Positions 32,681 to 42,947 of a stretch of DNA of 64,000 nt are shown in pieces. The first letter of the stretch is position 1. Each line of letters begins with the position of its first letter. The notes under the pieces are model-generated. The model was not told where the DNA came from. It ran no database searches and worked only from the letters and a program-made list of their open reading frames with translations. Both the position numbers and the translations under genes were made by a program. The stretch lies in the NCBI RefSeq assembly GCF_913055755.1, contig NZ_CAJXKH010000005.1, positions 1-64,000 on the forward strand. The letters are read 5' to 3'. Origin of the DNA: an uncultured Microbulbifer sp. (GTDB lineage: Bacteria > Pseudomonadota > Gammaproteobacteria > Pseudomonadales > Cellvibrionaceae).

Positions 32681-34099
32681 TTATTCCGCCTCGCTCTCGG
32701 CTTCCAGCAGGTCCTGGGTCTCGTCCTCTACCGCAGTTTTATCCGGCAGTGCCGCGCTCGAACTGGTCTCTGCCTTCTCGCGCATATCGGCGGCGATCTG
32801 TTTGCGGGTCTTGGCCCCCAGCTTGCGCAGGCTGTCGATTCGTTTTACCGCGTTGCCGCGGCCGGTGCTCAGGCGCTTGCAGGTTTCCTGGTAGGCCTCG
32901 TCCGCCTGGCGGATGCGATTACCCAATACATCCAGGGATTCCAGTACCAGTACAAACTGGTCGTGCAGCTTGCCCGCTTCCGCGGCGATTTTTTCCGCGT
33001 TCTTGTTCTGTTTTTCGTAGCGCCAGATATTTTCCACCGTGCGCAGGGTGGCCATCAGGCTGGTGGGACTGACCAGCACGATCTGTTTTTCATAAGCGAA
33101 GCGGAACAGGTCCGGATCCGCCTGCATGGCCAGCATATAGGCCGCCTCAATGGGCACGAAGATGAAGACGAAATCCAGCGTGCGCACGCCCTCCAGGGAT
33201 TCGTAGGCCTTCTTGTTCAGGCCGGTGATATGCGCCCGTAGGGAGTTTACGTGTTGCTTGAGCGCCTGGGACCGATCCTCGTCGGTCTCGGCGGAGCTGT
33301 AGCGCTCGTAGTCCACCAGCGACACCTTGGAGTCGATGATCAGGTCCTTGCCTTCCGGCAGGCGCACGATAACGTCCGGCTGGCGGCGTCGCCCTTCCTC
33401 GTTGCTGTCTTTGAGGGTCACCTGGGTTTCGTATTCGCGCCCTTTCTGCAGGCCGGACTCTTCCAACAGACGCTCCAGCACCACCTCGCCCCAATTGCCC
33501 TGGATCTTGCGGTCGCCCTTCAGCGCGGAGGTAAGGTTGAGGGCCTCGTCGCTGATTCGCTGGGTCTGTTCCCGCAGCGCCTTGATCTGCCCCAGCAGGC
33601 TGTTGCGCTCGGCGTTTTCGCGGTCGTAGACATGCTCTACCCGCTTGCGAAAATCCCCCAGCTGGCGCTCCAGTGGGTCCAGGCTCTTGCGCAGGCTGTC
33701 TTCGCTGCGGCGCACGAAGGCCTGCTGTTTTTCCTCGAAGATCCGGTTGGCCAGATTTTCGAATTGCTGGGTCATGGCCGCGCGGGTCTGTTCCAGCTGC
33801 TGGCGCTGCTCCGCCAGCGCCGCCTCGTTTTTCTCCACCAGCACCTGGTAGCGGGCCAACTGCTGTGACTTGTTGTCCAGCTCCGTGCGCAGCTGCTGGA
33901 TATCGACGCCCTGCTGGGCCTCGCGCTCGCGGCAGTTCTGCAGCTGGGCCTCGGCCAGCTGGCAGTCGGACTTCAGTGACTGCACCGCCCGTGCAAGTCG
34001 CGACCGCGCCCACCACACCGACAGTCCCAGCACCACCAGTACAACCACCGCTACCAGTATTGTCTGCTCAAGTGTGACCTGAAGGGGAAACGCGATCAT
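32681..34099 (-). CDS. rmuC: DNA recombination protein RmuC
   Basis: RmuC limits inversion at short inverted repeats and has a predicted endonuclease-like core. The 472-residue protein has an N-terminal membrane span (TILVAVVVLVVLGLSVWWARS), a long coiled coil (about 35-200), and the RmuC domain with GNWGEVVLERLLEESGL, DVIVRLPEGKDLIIDSKVSL and FVFIFVPIEAAYMLA. It heads a minus-strand operon with the AEC transporter and DUF2489 genes. Confidence 0.96.
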   Translation of the reverse strand: MIAFPLQVTLEQTILVAVVVLVVLGLSVWWARSRLARAVQSLKSDCQLAEAQLQNCREREAQQGVDIQQLRTELDNKSQQLARYQVLVEKNEAALAEQRQQLEQTRAAMTQQFENLANRIFEEKQQAFVRRSEDSLRKSLDPLERQLGDFRKRVEHVYDRENAERNSLLGQIKALREQTQRISDEALNLTSALKGDRKIQGNWGEVVLERLLEESGLQKGREYETQVTLKDSNEEGRRRQPDVIVRLPEGKDLIIDSKVSLVDYERYSSAETDEDRSQALKQHVNSLRAHITGLNKKAYESLEGVRTLDFVFIFVPIEAAYMLAMQADPDLFRFAYEKQIVLVSPTSLMATLRTVENIWRYEKQNKNAEKIAAEAGKLHDQFVLVLESLDVLGNRIRQADEAYQETCKRLSTGRGNAVKRIDSLRKLGAKTRKQIAADMREKAETSSSAALPDKTAVEDETQDLLEAESEAE

Positions 34100-34288
34100 A
34101 GAAATCTCTTAAACTGATATGAGAAGCCAGTCAGCCTGCGAGAGGCGGTTGGCGCAAGTAATTTGACCTGCCGGTCCCCTCCCCCTTTGGGGTATCCTTG
34201 TTCCGTTCAGAACGGGGTTCTTACCGGGTTACGGAGGCTCGCCAGAGCTACCGGGGTAACGGAGTTAGAGAGGAATACAGGTTTCAAT

Positions 34289-35122
34289 ATGCCCAATGGA
34301 AGCGGCCATTCTAACAAGGCCCCCAGCGCATTGATATTCGATTCCGGCGTCGGCGCCATCAGTATCGCCCGGGAAATCCGCCGGCAGATTCCCGGCCTCA
34401 CCCTGCATTTCGGTATCGACAACGGCTTCTACCCCTATGGCACCAAGAGCGAAGAAGCGCTGCGCCCGCGCATCATCAAAGTTGCCAGCGCAATGATGGC
34501 CACCAGTGGAGCGGATATTCTGGTGGTCGGCTGCAACACCGCCAGCACCCTGGCGCTGCCCGGGCTGCGGGATGCCCTCAAACAACCGGTAGTGGGCGTG
34601 GTCCCCGCAATCAAACCGGCCGCGATCCAGAGCCGCAGTGGCACCATTGCCCTGATCGCGACCGAGGGCACGGTAAACCGGCACTACACCCGCCAACTGA
34701 TTGAAGAGTTTGCCACCGGGGCCGAGGTCATCAACGTGCCGGCGCCGGAACTGGTGCGCCTGGCGGAAGCCAAGTTGCGCGGTGAGACCATCAGTGCAGA
34801 GGCACTGCAACCGGTGATAGCGCGGATTTTCGAGGTCCCGGGTGGCGACAAGGTAGACACCGCGGTGCTCGCCTGCACCCACTTCCCGCTGCTGCGGGAA
34901 GAGCTTGCGGCGGCGGCGCCGCGCGCGATCGACTGGCTCGATTCCGGCGATGCCATCGCCCGCCGCGTGCAGTGGTGGCTGCAGCAACTCGAGTTGCCGG
35001 CAGAGCGCGCCGAGCCCGGCCTGCTGCTCACCAGCGCGGAAGACACAAGTGGAAAAATTATTGCGGCGTTCGGCGAGTTCCCCCTGACCTACCGACTGCA
35101 GCCCTTCCCCGTTAGAATCTGA
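34289..35122 (+). CDS. murI: Glutamate racemase
   Basis: Converts L- to D-glutamate for peptidoglycan. The ATG at 34289 (MPNGSGHSNK) is chosen because homology starts at ALIFDSGVGAISIAREI. The usual DSGVGG has become DSGVGA. The two catalytic cysteines are Cys82 in VVGCNTAS and Cys196 in LACTHFPLL. The 277-residue length is normal. It is divergent from rmuC. Confidence 0.95.
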   Translation: MPNGSGHSNKAPSALIFDSGVGAISIAREIRRQIPGLTLHFGIDNGFYPYGTKSEEALRPRIIKVASAMMATSGADILVVGCNTASTLALPGLRDALKQPVVGVVPAIKPAAIQSRSGTIALIATEGTVNRHYTRQLIEEFATGAEVINVPAPELVRLAEAKLRGETISAEALQPVIARIFEVPGGDKVDTAVLACTHFPLLREELAAAAPRAIDWLDSGDAIARRVQWWLQQLELPAERAEPGLLLTSAEDTSGKIIAAFGEFPLTYRLQPFPVRI

Positions 35123-35204
35123 TCAAGACCAAGATCGCGAGCCGGGCCCGGGAATAGATTTCCTTGGTCCGATCCCAAACCAATACAACAACAAGCACCC
35201 TCTT

Positions 35205-37907
35205 ATGCTGCAACCGGCATTTGCCTTACAAGATATTCTCCAGCAGCTGCCCGCGGGCGGCCTGCTGCTGACTCCCACGAACCGCCTGCGCAATCGCTGC
35301 CAGCAGGTTTACGGTGCGGCACAGACGGCAAAAAACTGGGCCCCGCCCGCGGTAGAATCGCTGCAAGGCTGGCTCGACAAACTCTGGTTCGAATTGCAAC
35401 AACAACGCTGGCAGCCGGCACTGAAAATGGTGCTGAACCGAGAACAGCGACAGTTGATCTGGCAGCAGTGCGTGGAGGACAGTCTCGATCGCGGCCTGCT
35501 GAATACCCAGCAACTGGCAGCGAATTGCGACAGCGCCCTGGCCCAGCTGATCCAGTGGCGTATCATTTCCGAGCTGGAAGACGCCGATGCGGTTTTCGCT
35601 GCGCATCTGGAAAAGTTTGCGCTCAGTAAAGACGACTACCCGCTGTTCGCAATCCTGCCGAAATTTCACCGGCAACTCGCCGAGCGCAACGCCATCACTA
35701 CCGATCAGCGCGACCTGCTGATTGCGCGTGCGTTTGTTGAAGGCATTCTGAAACCGTTGCCCATGCTGGCACTGGCAGGCTTCACCCAGATTTCACCGCT
35801 GGCGGAACACATCGTGCACATTGCTGCCGCCAAGGTGGAGCAGTTCGGCACCCTGCAGCGACCAGGCAGCCTGCAGGTTGCGGCCTGCCACAACCTGGAA
35901 GATGAGTTGCACCAGGCCGCCCGCTGGGCCGCGGAAAAACTCGCACACAACCCCGACGCCAGCATCGGCATCGTGGTCAACAACCTCGGGCAGTGCCGTG
36001 CGCTGGTGGAACGGGTGTTTGCCCGGGTACTGGAGCCCCAGTGGCTGCAGCCGGACTCCCCCGCCTACACGCTGCCGTTCAACTTTTCCGCCGGTACCCC
36101 GTTGGCAAAAACCCCCATCGGCAATGCGTCGCTGCTGCTGCTGGAAACCCTGCGCGACCGCTTTGACTACGGCCAGCTGCGCAATCTGCTGTTCAACCCT
36201 TACTGGGGCAGTACCAACACCGCGGAGGAACAGCACCTGCGCAGTGCGCTCCTGCGTCGGCTGCAAAAGCTGGAATTGCGCGAGGTGGCCGGCAATACCC
36301 TGCGGCACTGGGCGGAACGGCTCGCTAGCGAAATCGCACCGGAAAGTGCCCTGCCCGCACAATTGAACCAGCTGGGTGACTGGGCCAGGCGCTGGCAGCG
36401 GGCACCGGCGGAAATCTGGGCGCTGCGTTTTTCCGAACTGCTGACCTTTGTCGGCTGGCCCGGTACGCGCAATCCCAACAGTCAGGAATACCAGCAACTG
36501 ATGCTGTGGGAATCCGCGCTGGAAGACTTTGCCGGGCTCACCGGATTTGGTGGCAACCTGTCGCTCAACCAGGCACTGAACATCCTGCGCCAGATTGCCA
36601 ATCGCCTGCCGTTCCAGGCAGAGACCCGCGACGGCCCGCTGCAGATCCTCGGGGTACTGGAGGCCGGCGGTCTCGCCTTCGATCACCTGCGCCTGGTCAG
36701 CTTTGGCCAGCAACAGTGGCCGCCACCACCGGCACCCAACCCGATGCTGCCGGTGCAGTGGCAGAAGGAGCGGAAAATGCCGCGGGCATCCGCCGAACGC
36801 GAACTGGAGCTGGCCCAGGGACTCACCGCCGACTTGCTGAATGCCTCTGAAGACAAGGTGGTGAGTTACGCCTGCGAGCAGGACGGCGTCGGGCAATCCC
36901 TGAGCGCCCTGTTCCCGACCGGCGACGAGTGCACAGCACTCTCCCATGACGCACTCACCGAACACCTGCAACAGCTGGAACAGGCTGCTGCACTGGAGTC
37001 CGTCATCGACGATCACATGCCGCCGCTCAAAAGTGAAGAGTGCAAACAGGTCCGCGGCGGTGCCGGCGTGCTCAAGGCCCAGGCGCTGTGTCCACTGAAT
37101 GCGCAACTGGTTTATCGATTGGGGGCGGAGCAGTTCCAGCCACCGGGTATTGGCCTCAGCGCCGCCGAGCGCGGCAACCTGATTCACGAAATGCTCGCGG
37201 CGTTCTGGCAACGCTGCGGCGATGCTGCCGCGCTCGCACACATGAGTGATGAACAACGCAGCGAAACCAGTGTGGCTGCGGTGTGCGATGCCATCGACAA
37301 ACTGAAATCCAAACACCCGGAACTGCCGCCGGCATTCTGGAACCTGGAACAGCAGCGCCTGCAGGACATTTTGCAACAGTGGCTGCCACTGGAATCCGCA
37401 CGCCCGGCATTTAGCGTGCGCGGCATCGAAGCGGAACAGTTTGTGGAACTGGACGGTATGACGTTTCGCCTGCGCCTCGACCGCCTGGATGAACTCGCCA
37501 ACGGCGAGCAACTGGTGATCGACTACAAGACCGGCAGCACCTCCGTCAGCGACTGGTTGCAGCCCCGTGTGCGCGAACCCCAGTTGCCCCTGTATGCGCT
37601 GTTCCAGCCACAAGCCCGCGCTATTGCCTTTGGCGTGGTGCGCAATGGCGAGTGCAAGTACCAGGGCTGCGGCGAAGTCAGCGAACCGATCAAGGGCATC
37701 AAAACCGTAGCGGACAGCCAGCGCGATAAAGAAGCGGAAATCCAGCAGTGGCCACAATTACTGGATCACTGGCAACAGGCGCTGCGGCAATTGGCCGGCG
37801 AATACCGCAACGGCCACGCAGCGCTGGATTTCGACCGCCCCGCCGACAACACCAATCAGAAATCCCTGTGGCCCCTGAACCGCTGGCCGGAAAGAAGCCA
37901 GAAGTAA
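35205..37907 (+). CDS. AddB-like PD-(D/E)XK nuclease protein
   Basis: A 900-residue protein of the type often called probable DNA repair protein, partner of an AddA-like helicase. The N-terminal GGLLLTPTNRLRNRCQQVYG resembles a degenerate helicase start without Walker A. The C-terminal nuclease domain (from about 620) shows NLIHEMLAAFWQRCG, FRLRLDRLDEL and VIDYKTGSTS, the PD-(D/E)XK catalytic motifs. The next gene begins 12 bases later behind its own GGAGG, so the two form one operon for double-strand-break end resection. Confidence 0.88.
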   Translation: MLQPAFALQDILQQLPAGGLLLTPTNRLRNRCQQVYGAAQTAKNWAPPAVESLQGWLDKLWFELQQQRWQPALKMVLNREQRQLIWQQCVEDSLDRGLLNTQQLAANCDSALAQLIQWRIISELEDADAVFAAHLEKFALSKDDYPLFAILPKFHRQLAERNAITTDQRDLLIARAFVEGILKPLPMLALAGFTQISPLAEHIVHIAAAKVEQFGTLQRPGSLQVAACHNLEDELHQAARWAAEKLAHNPDASIGIVVNNLGQCRALVERVFARVLEPQWLQPDSPAYTLPFNFSAGTPLAKTPIGNASLLLLETLRDRFDYGQLRNLLFNPYWGSTNTAEEQHLRSALLRRLQKLELREVAGNTLRHWAERLASEIAPESALPAQLNQLGDWARRWQRAPAEIWALRFSELLTFVGWPGTRNPNSQEYQQLMLWESALEDFAGLTGFGGNLSLNQALNILRQIANRLPFQAETRDGPLQILGVLEAGGLAFDHLRLVSFGQQQWPPPPAPNPMLPVQWQKERKMPRASAERELELAQGLTADLLNASEDKVVSYACEQDGVGQSLSALFPTGDECTALSHDALTEHLQQLEQAAALESVIDDHMPPLKSEECKQVRGGAGVLKAQALCPLNAQLVYRLGAEQFQPPGIGLSAAERGNLIHEMLAAFWQRCGDAAALAHMSDEQRSETSVAAVCDAIDKLKSKHPELPPAFWNLEQQRLQDILQQWLPLESARPAFSVRGIEAEQFVELDGMTFRLRLDRLDELANGEQLVIDYKTGSTSVSDWLQPRVREPQLPLYALFQPQARAIAFGVVRNGECKYQGCGEVSEPIKGIKTVADSQRDKEAEIQQWPQLLDHWQQALRQLAGEYRNGHAALDFDRPADNTNQKSLWPLNRWPERSQK

Positions 37908-37919
37908 GGAGGCAAAAAT

Positions 37920-40900
37920 ATGCAACAGGAAATGCACCCAGAAACAATTCAGCCGACCGACAACATGGCAGCAAGCAGTCAAGCAGGCAATCAGCCCATC
38001 GATGCCAGAGAACGCGCCCAGGCGCTGGATATCAGCCAGAGTTTTGCGGTATCCGCCCCCGCGGGGTCGGGCAAAACCGGCCTGCTCACCCAGCGCCTGC
38101 TGAAGCTGCTGAGCGTGTGCGAACAGCCGGAAGAAGTGCTCGCGATTACCTTTACCCGCAAGGCCGCGGGGGAAATGCGCGAGCGCTTGCTCGATGCATT
38201 ACTGGAAGCGAGGGACACCGCCGAGCCGGAAAACCCCCACGCCAAAACCACCTGGCAACTGGCGAAACAATTGCTCGCCCGGGATGCAGAGCTGAACTGG
38301 AACCTGCTGCAAAGCCCGCAGCGGCTGCGCATCCAGACCATCGACGGTCTCTGCCGCAATATCGCCAGCCAACTGCCCATCGACAGCGGCCTCGGCGCCC
38401 CCGGGGAACCGCTGGAACAACCGGCGATTGCTTACGAAATGGCAATCGTCAACCTGCTGAAGCGCCTGGAAAATGCCGCGCCCGACAGCGAACTGGCCAC
38501 CCTGCTGTTGCATCTCGACAACAACCTGCCGGAAGTCACCAACTTGCTGCAGACGCTGCTGGAGAAGCGCGAACAGTGGCTGGAGCCGCTGATGTCGGTA
38601 CACGATGACGCGGCGGAAGACTATTTCCACTTCGTGATCGACGAACTGATCGCAGAAACCCTGGGAGATTTCAAAACCGCCCTGGGCAGTTTTTCCGGCG
38701 AGCTGGTGATGCTGGCGGACTACGCCGGCAGCAACCTGCAGCAAGACAAGCCGGATCACAATATCAGCCAGTGCGCGGGCCTGGCCGGTTTGCCGGACTG
38801 TAACAGCGAATCCCTGCCCCAGTGGCTGGCACTGGCAGACCTGCTGACCACCACTACCGGCACCTTCCGCAAATCCCGCGGCATCACCAAGGCCATCGGC
38901 TTTCCCGCCGCCGACAAGAAGTCACCGGATCCGGAAAAAGCCAGGGACTTCAAAGACCGCATGATTGCCCTGCTCGGCGAAATCGGCGAGCATCCACAAC
39001 TGCTGGAAGCCATCACCGAAGTGCGCAAACTGCCCGCCGGTATGGTCGACAGCCAGTGGCAGATTTTGCGCGCGCTGTCGAAGGTGCTGCCCTTGCTGGT
39101 GGCGGAACTGAAGCTGGTATTCCAGCAACTGGGCGCAACCGACTTTACCGAGGTGGCGCAGGCGGCGCTGGTAGCGCTCGGCAATCCCGAGCAGCCCACC
39201 GACCTGGCACTCAAGCTCGATGTACAGATCCGCCATATTCTGGTGGACGAATTCCAGGATACCTCGCAACTGCAGTTGGAGCTGCTGCAACGGTTGACTG
39301 CCGGCTGGGAGGCCAATGACGGCCGCAGCCTGTTTATCGTTGGCGACGGTATGCAGTCCTGCTATGGCTTCCGCAATGCCAACGTGGGCATTTTTCTCGA
39401 TGCCCGCGCCCACGGCATCGGCGAACTCAGGCTGACGCCGCTGAACCTGCAGGTGAATTTCCGTTCCAGCAATGCGGTGGTGGACTGGGTAAACCGGACT
39501 TTCGCCGCCGCCTTCCCACCCAAGGACAATATCAGCCGCGGCGCGGTGCGCTACCTGACCTCCACGGCATTCAAACCCCAGAGCTGGCCGGATGCGCCGG
39601 TGAGTTTTTACGGCTGCATCGATGACGAGCAGCGCACCCGGGAAGCGGCACAGGTGGCCAAGCTGATCCAGGAGCTGCAGCAACGCTCTCCAGACGGCAG
39701 CATCGCGGTACTGGTACGCAACAAAAAACACCTGGAACAAGTACTGCCCGCCCTAACCCACGCCGGCATCCCGTTCCAGGCCCAGGATCTGGCGCCACTG
39801 GCCAGCCGAATGGTGGTGCTGGACCTGTTGAGCCTGACCCGCGCGCTGGCAGACCCCAGTGACCGCCTCAGCTGGCTGGCACTCCTGCGCGCGCCCTGGT
39901 GCGGACTGGCACTGCCGGACCTTCACGCCGTTGCCACTTCAGGACTCGCAGACCAGAGCCCGCGGGACCCGAAAATTCCACCGTTGCTGAATGTATTGGC
40001 ACCCGAAGCCATAGAGGGGATCGCGGGCGTCAGTGACGATGGCCGCGTGCGATTACAAAGCACTGCTCCAATAATACGGTCGGCATGGGAAAGCCGCGGG
40101 CGCAAACCCCTGCGGGTCTGGATCGAGGGTGTGTGGATCGCCCTGGGTGGCCCCGCAGCGGTTGCCGACAAACGGGAACTCAGCAACGTCGAGGATTTTT
40201 TCCAGCTACTGGAAAAATTCGACCAGGGTGGCGCCATCGGCGACTGGCAACAATTCGAGCAGGCGCTGGACAGACTGTTCGCACGCCCGGCGCAGGAAGC
40301 GCGGGTGCAGATCATGACCATCCACAAATCCAAAGGGCTTGAATTCGACCACGTGCTGATCCCGGGGCTGGATCGCACTGGCGGCGCCGGCGGCAGCGAC
40401 CAGCTGTTGCGCTGGTGCAGCTGGCTCAACCGCGACGCCCACAATCGCTTTCTGCTGGCCCCGAAAAGCCCGCGCAGCGGCAAGGACCCGCTGTACGAGT
40501 ACATCAAGTACGACAACAGCGAGCGCGAACGCCTCGAAGGCACCCGCCTGCTCTATGTGGGCTGTACCCGCGCCATCCACTCCCTGCACCTGTTGGGTTG
40601 CGTCAAACCGTCCGAAAAAGAAGACGAGGGATTCAAAAAGCCCGCTGCCGCCTCGCTGCTTGCCAGCATCTGGCCGGCACTGGATCCATTTGAGCCCTGG
40701 TGTCACTGGCTGGAGCCGGAGGAAGCGCAAGCGCGGGAAAGCGCACCGGAGAACAACGATTTTCTGCTGCGGCTACCGCAGCAATGGTCGCAACCGCAGT
40801 TTCCGCAAGCACAGCACCTCGCGCGCTATCGCATGAAGGATTACCAGCCCGGTGAAAGCGACGAACCCAACCTGCCGGAACTGGGCCAGGTGCACCTGCG

Positions 40901-41432
40901 CTGGTTCCGCCACGCGGGCACCGTGGCCCACGAATCCCTCGCCACCCTCTCGCAGGACCCAAGCTGGCGCGAACGGGAACCGGCAGAGAATGCCGACGAA
41001 CTGCGGCCGCTGTGGCAGCTGCGCCTCACGCAGCTGGGACTGAACGGCAATCGCCTGGCGGACGCCGTGGAAAAGGTCGAACAGGCGATACTGCGCACCC
41101 TGCACTGCCCGCACGGTTGCTGGCTGCTGGATAGTGGTCATCGTGAAGCGGCCTCGGAACTGGAACTCCACAGTGGCGGCCGGCAGCTGCGTCGCTCCAT
41201 TGTCGACCGCACCTTTATCGATAGCGACGGCTGCCGCTGGATCATTGACTACAAAACCGCGGAGCCGTCCGAGGGGGAAAATCCGGATACCTTTATCCGG
41301 GCCCAGCTCGAGCGCTATCGCAACCAGCTGGATGGATACCGTACCCTGTTTTACCAGCGGGGCGAGAGCCAGGTTCGCTGCGCGCTGTATTTCCCGCTGC
41401 TGCAGCAACTGGCGGAACTGCCGGCACTGTAG
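37920..41432 (+). CDS. AddA-like UvrD-family helicase-nuclease
   Basis: A 1170-residue superfamily 1A helicase. Walker A is SAPAGSGKTGLLTQRLL (about residue 45), motif Ia AITFTRKAAGEMRERLL, Walker B ILVDEFQDTSQLQLELLQ, and motif VI LLYVGCTRAIHSLHLLG. The C-terminus carries a second PD-(D/E)XK nuclease (FIDSDGCRWIIDYKT). It pairs with the upstream AddB-like protein to form a dual-nuclease end-resection complex, functionally like RecBCD; no recBCD genes are in the window. Confidence 0.92.
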   Translation: MQQEMHPETIQPTDNMAASSQAGNQPIDARERAQALDISQSFAVSAPAGSGKTGLLTQRLLKLLSVCEQPEEVLAITFTRKAAGEMRERLLDALLEARDTAEPENPHAKTTWQLAKQLLARDAELNWNLLQSPQRLRIQTIDGLCRNIASQLPIDSGLGAPGEPLEQPAIAYEMAIVNLLKRLENAAPDSELATLLLHLDNNLPEVTNLLQTLLEKREQWLEPLMSVHDDAAEDYFHFVIDELIAETLGDFKTALGSFSGELVMLADYAGSNLQQDKPDHNISQCAGLAGLPDCNSESLPQWLALADLLTTTTGTFRKSRGITKAIGFPAADKKSPDPEKARDFKDRMIALLGEIGEHPQLLEAITEVRKLPAGMVDSQWQILRALSKVLPLLVAELKLVFQQLGATDFTEVAQAALVALGNPEQPTDLALKLDVQIRHILVDEFQDTSQLQLELLQRLTAGWEANDGRSLFIVGDGMQSCYGFRNANVGIFLDARAHGIGELRLTPLNLQVNFRSSNAVVDWVNRTFAAAFPPKDNISRGAVRYLTSTAFKPQSWPDAPVSFYGCIDDEQRTREAAQVAKLIQELQQRSPDGSIAVLVRNKKHLEQVLPALTHAGIPFQAQDLAPLASRMVVLDLLSLTRALADPSDRLSWLALLRAPWCGLALPDLHAVATSGLADQSPRDPKIPPLLNVLAPEAIEGIAGVSDDGRVRLQSTAPIIRSAWESRGRKPLRVWIEGVWIALGGPAAVADKRELSNVEDFFQLLEKFDQGGAIGDWQQFEQALDRLFARPAQEARVQIMTIHKSKGLEFDHVLIPGLDRTGGAGGSDQLLRWCSWLNRDAHNRFLLAPKSPRSGKDPLYEYIKYDNSERERLEGTRLLYVGCTRAIHSLHLLGCVKPSEKEDEGFKKPAAASLLASIWPALDPFEPWCHWLEPEEAQARESAPENNDFLLRLPQQWSQPQFPQAQHLARYRMKDYQPGESDEPNLPELGQVHLRWFRHAGTVAHESLATLSQDPSWREREPAENADELRPLWQLRLTQLGLNGNRLADAVEKVEQAILRTLHCPHGCWLLDSGHREAASELELHSGGRQLRRSIVDRTFIDSDGCRWIIDYKTAEPSEGENPDTFIRAQLERYRNQLDGYRTLFYQRGESQVRCALYFPLLQQLAELPAL

Positions 41433-41755
41433 GCCACGAGCGTGTATAACGGCCCCATTCCGGGGCCGTTATTTCTGCACGCCGTTTTCGAGAGATTCAT
41501 CCCCCATAAAGTGCCAGAGGGAGCGGCCACGAAATAGATATCCTAAGAACTCACCGCCAGCCCTGACAGAAAGCCATTCTCAGCGTGAAAGCCAAAACCC
41601 AAATTGGTTACAAATGAAACACTGGCCCTGCTCCGGACCACTGGTTAGCATAAGTGCCCCGCTCGGCGCCGCTTCAGGCGCCACAGGGCAAAGATGACGA
41701 AACCAACATCCACAAAAAAAGCACAATACACGACGAAACAAGTAGTGACGTAAAC
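41433..41755 (+). promoter_or_regulatory. Upstream region of DAHP synthase gene
   Basis: These 323 bases hold the terminator of the addBA-like operon at 41447-41474 and presumably the DAHP synthase promoter. I see no convincing gene, attenuator peptide with aromatic codons, or TyrR box. Confidence 0.4.
41447..41474 (+). terminator. Intrinsic terminator after addA-like gene
   Basis: TAACGGCCCC and GGGGCCGTTA form a 10-base stem with a five-base loop, followed by TTT. Confidence 0.75.
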
Positions 41756-42829
41756 ATGACCATGCAGCAGTTCGACGACCTGAATGTCGTCTCCCAGGAA
41801 GTACTGATCACGCCGGAAGCGCTGAAATCGGAACTGCCCGTCAGCGACGCCGCGGAAGCATCCGTAGCCGCCGGCCGCGCCGCCGTGCGCGACATCCTCG
41901 ACCGCAAAGACCACCGCCTGATGGTGGTTATCGGCCCCTGTTCCGTACACGACGTCGATGCCGCCATCGACTATGCCAAGCGCCTCAAGGCGCTCGCGGA
42001 CCAGGTCTCCGACACCCTGCTGATCGTCATGCGCGTGTATTTTGAAAAGCCCCGCACCACCGTGGGCTGGAAGGGGCTAATCAACGACCCGCACCTGGAT
42101 GACTCGTTCAAGATCGAAGAAGGACTGCATATCGGCCGCAAACTGCTGCTGGATATCTCCGAGCTGGGCCTGCCCACCTCCACCGAAGCGCTGGACCCGA
42201 TTTCTCCGCAGTACCTGCAGGACCTGATCTCCTGGTCCGCCATCGGCGCGCGCACCACCGAATCCCAGACCCACCGGGAAATGGCCAGCGGCCTCTCCTC
42301 CGCCGTGGGCTTCAAGAATGGCACCGACGGTAGCCTGGAAGTGGCCATCAACGCCCTGCAGTCCACCGCCAACCCGCACCGCTTCCTCGGTATCAACAAG
42401 GAAGGCCAGGTCGCCATCATCCACACCGCCGGCAACAAGTACGGCCACGTGGTACTGCGCGGCGGCAACGACAAGCCCAACTACGACTCCGTCAGCGTCG
42501 CCGTGTGCGAGAAAGAACTGGAAGCCGCCGGCCTGGTGCCCAACATCATGGTCGACTGCAGCCACGCCAACTCCAACAAAAACCACGAGCTGCAACCGCT
42601 GGTAGTGGACAACGTCACCCACCAGATCCTGGACGGCAACAAGTCCATCATCGGCATCATGGTGGAAAGTAACCTGAAGGCCGGCAACCAGAAGATCAAC
42701 AAAGATCGCAGCCAGATGGAATACGGCGTATCCGTAACCGACAAGTGCATCAACTGGAAAACCACCGAATCCCTGTTGCTGAACATGGCCGAGCAACTGC
42801 GCGGCCCGCTCAAGGCTCGCCAGGGATAA
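41756..42829 (+). CDS. 3-deoxy-7-phosphoheptulonate synthase (AroFGH type)
   Basis: First enzyme of the shikimate pathway: condenses phosphoenolpyruvate and erythrose-4-phosphate. The 357-residue class I enzyme has VVIGPCSVHDVDAAIDYAKRL, MRVYFEKPRTTVGWKGLINDP, IGARTTESQTHREMASGLS and IMVDCSHANSNK, with the metal-binding Cys and His residues in the first and last. Which feedback class (Phe, Tyr or Trp) it belongs to is not decided here. ATG at 41756 is followed by another at 41762; neither has a strong ribosome-binding site. Confidence 0.94.
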   Translation: MTMQQFDDLNVVSQEVLITPEALKSELPVSDAAEASVAAGRAAVRDILDRKDHRLMVVIGPCSVHDVDAAIDYAKRLKALADQVSDTLLIVMRVYFEKPRTTVGWKGLINDPHLDDSFKIEEGLHIGRKLLLDISELGLPTSTEALDPISPQYLQDLISWSAIGARTTESQTHREMASGLSSAVGFKNGTDGSLEVAINALQSTANPHRFLGINKEGQVAIIHTAGNKYGHVVLRGGNDKPNYDSVSVAVCEKELEAAGLVPNIMVDCSHANSNKNHELQPLVVDNVTHQILDGNKSIIGIMVESNLKAGNQKINKDRSQMEYGVSVTDKCINWKTTESLLLNMAEQLRGPLKARQG

Positions 42830-42866
42830 GTCAGGCGACGGCTAACCCCTGACCTGCCCCCAAAGA

Positions 42867-42888
42867 AGCCGGCATTGCCGGCTTTTTT
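42867..42888 (+). terminator. Intrinsic terminator after DAHP synthase
   Basis: AGCCGGC-ATT-GCCGGCT stem with TTTTTT run. Confidence 0.85.
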
Positions 42889-42947
42889 GTAATTAAAATT
42901 CACCACCGTACAGCGCCGCCTGCAGACGAGAACAACGAGGTACCTCC

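Noticed and set aside
34201-34270. Direct repeat TACCGGG(G)TTACGGAG-like upstream of murI
   Set aside because: Two similar 15-16-base units lie close together, but they are imperfect and no function can be argued.
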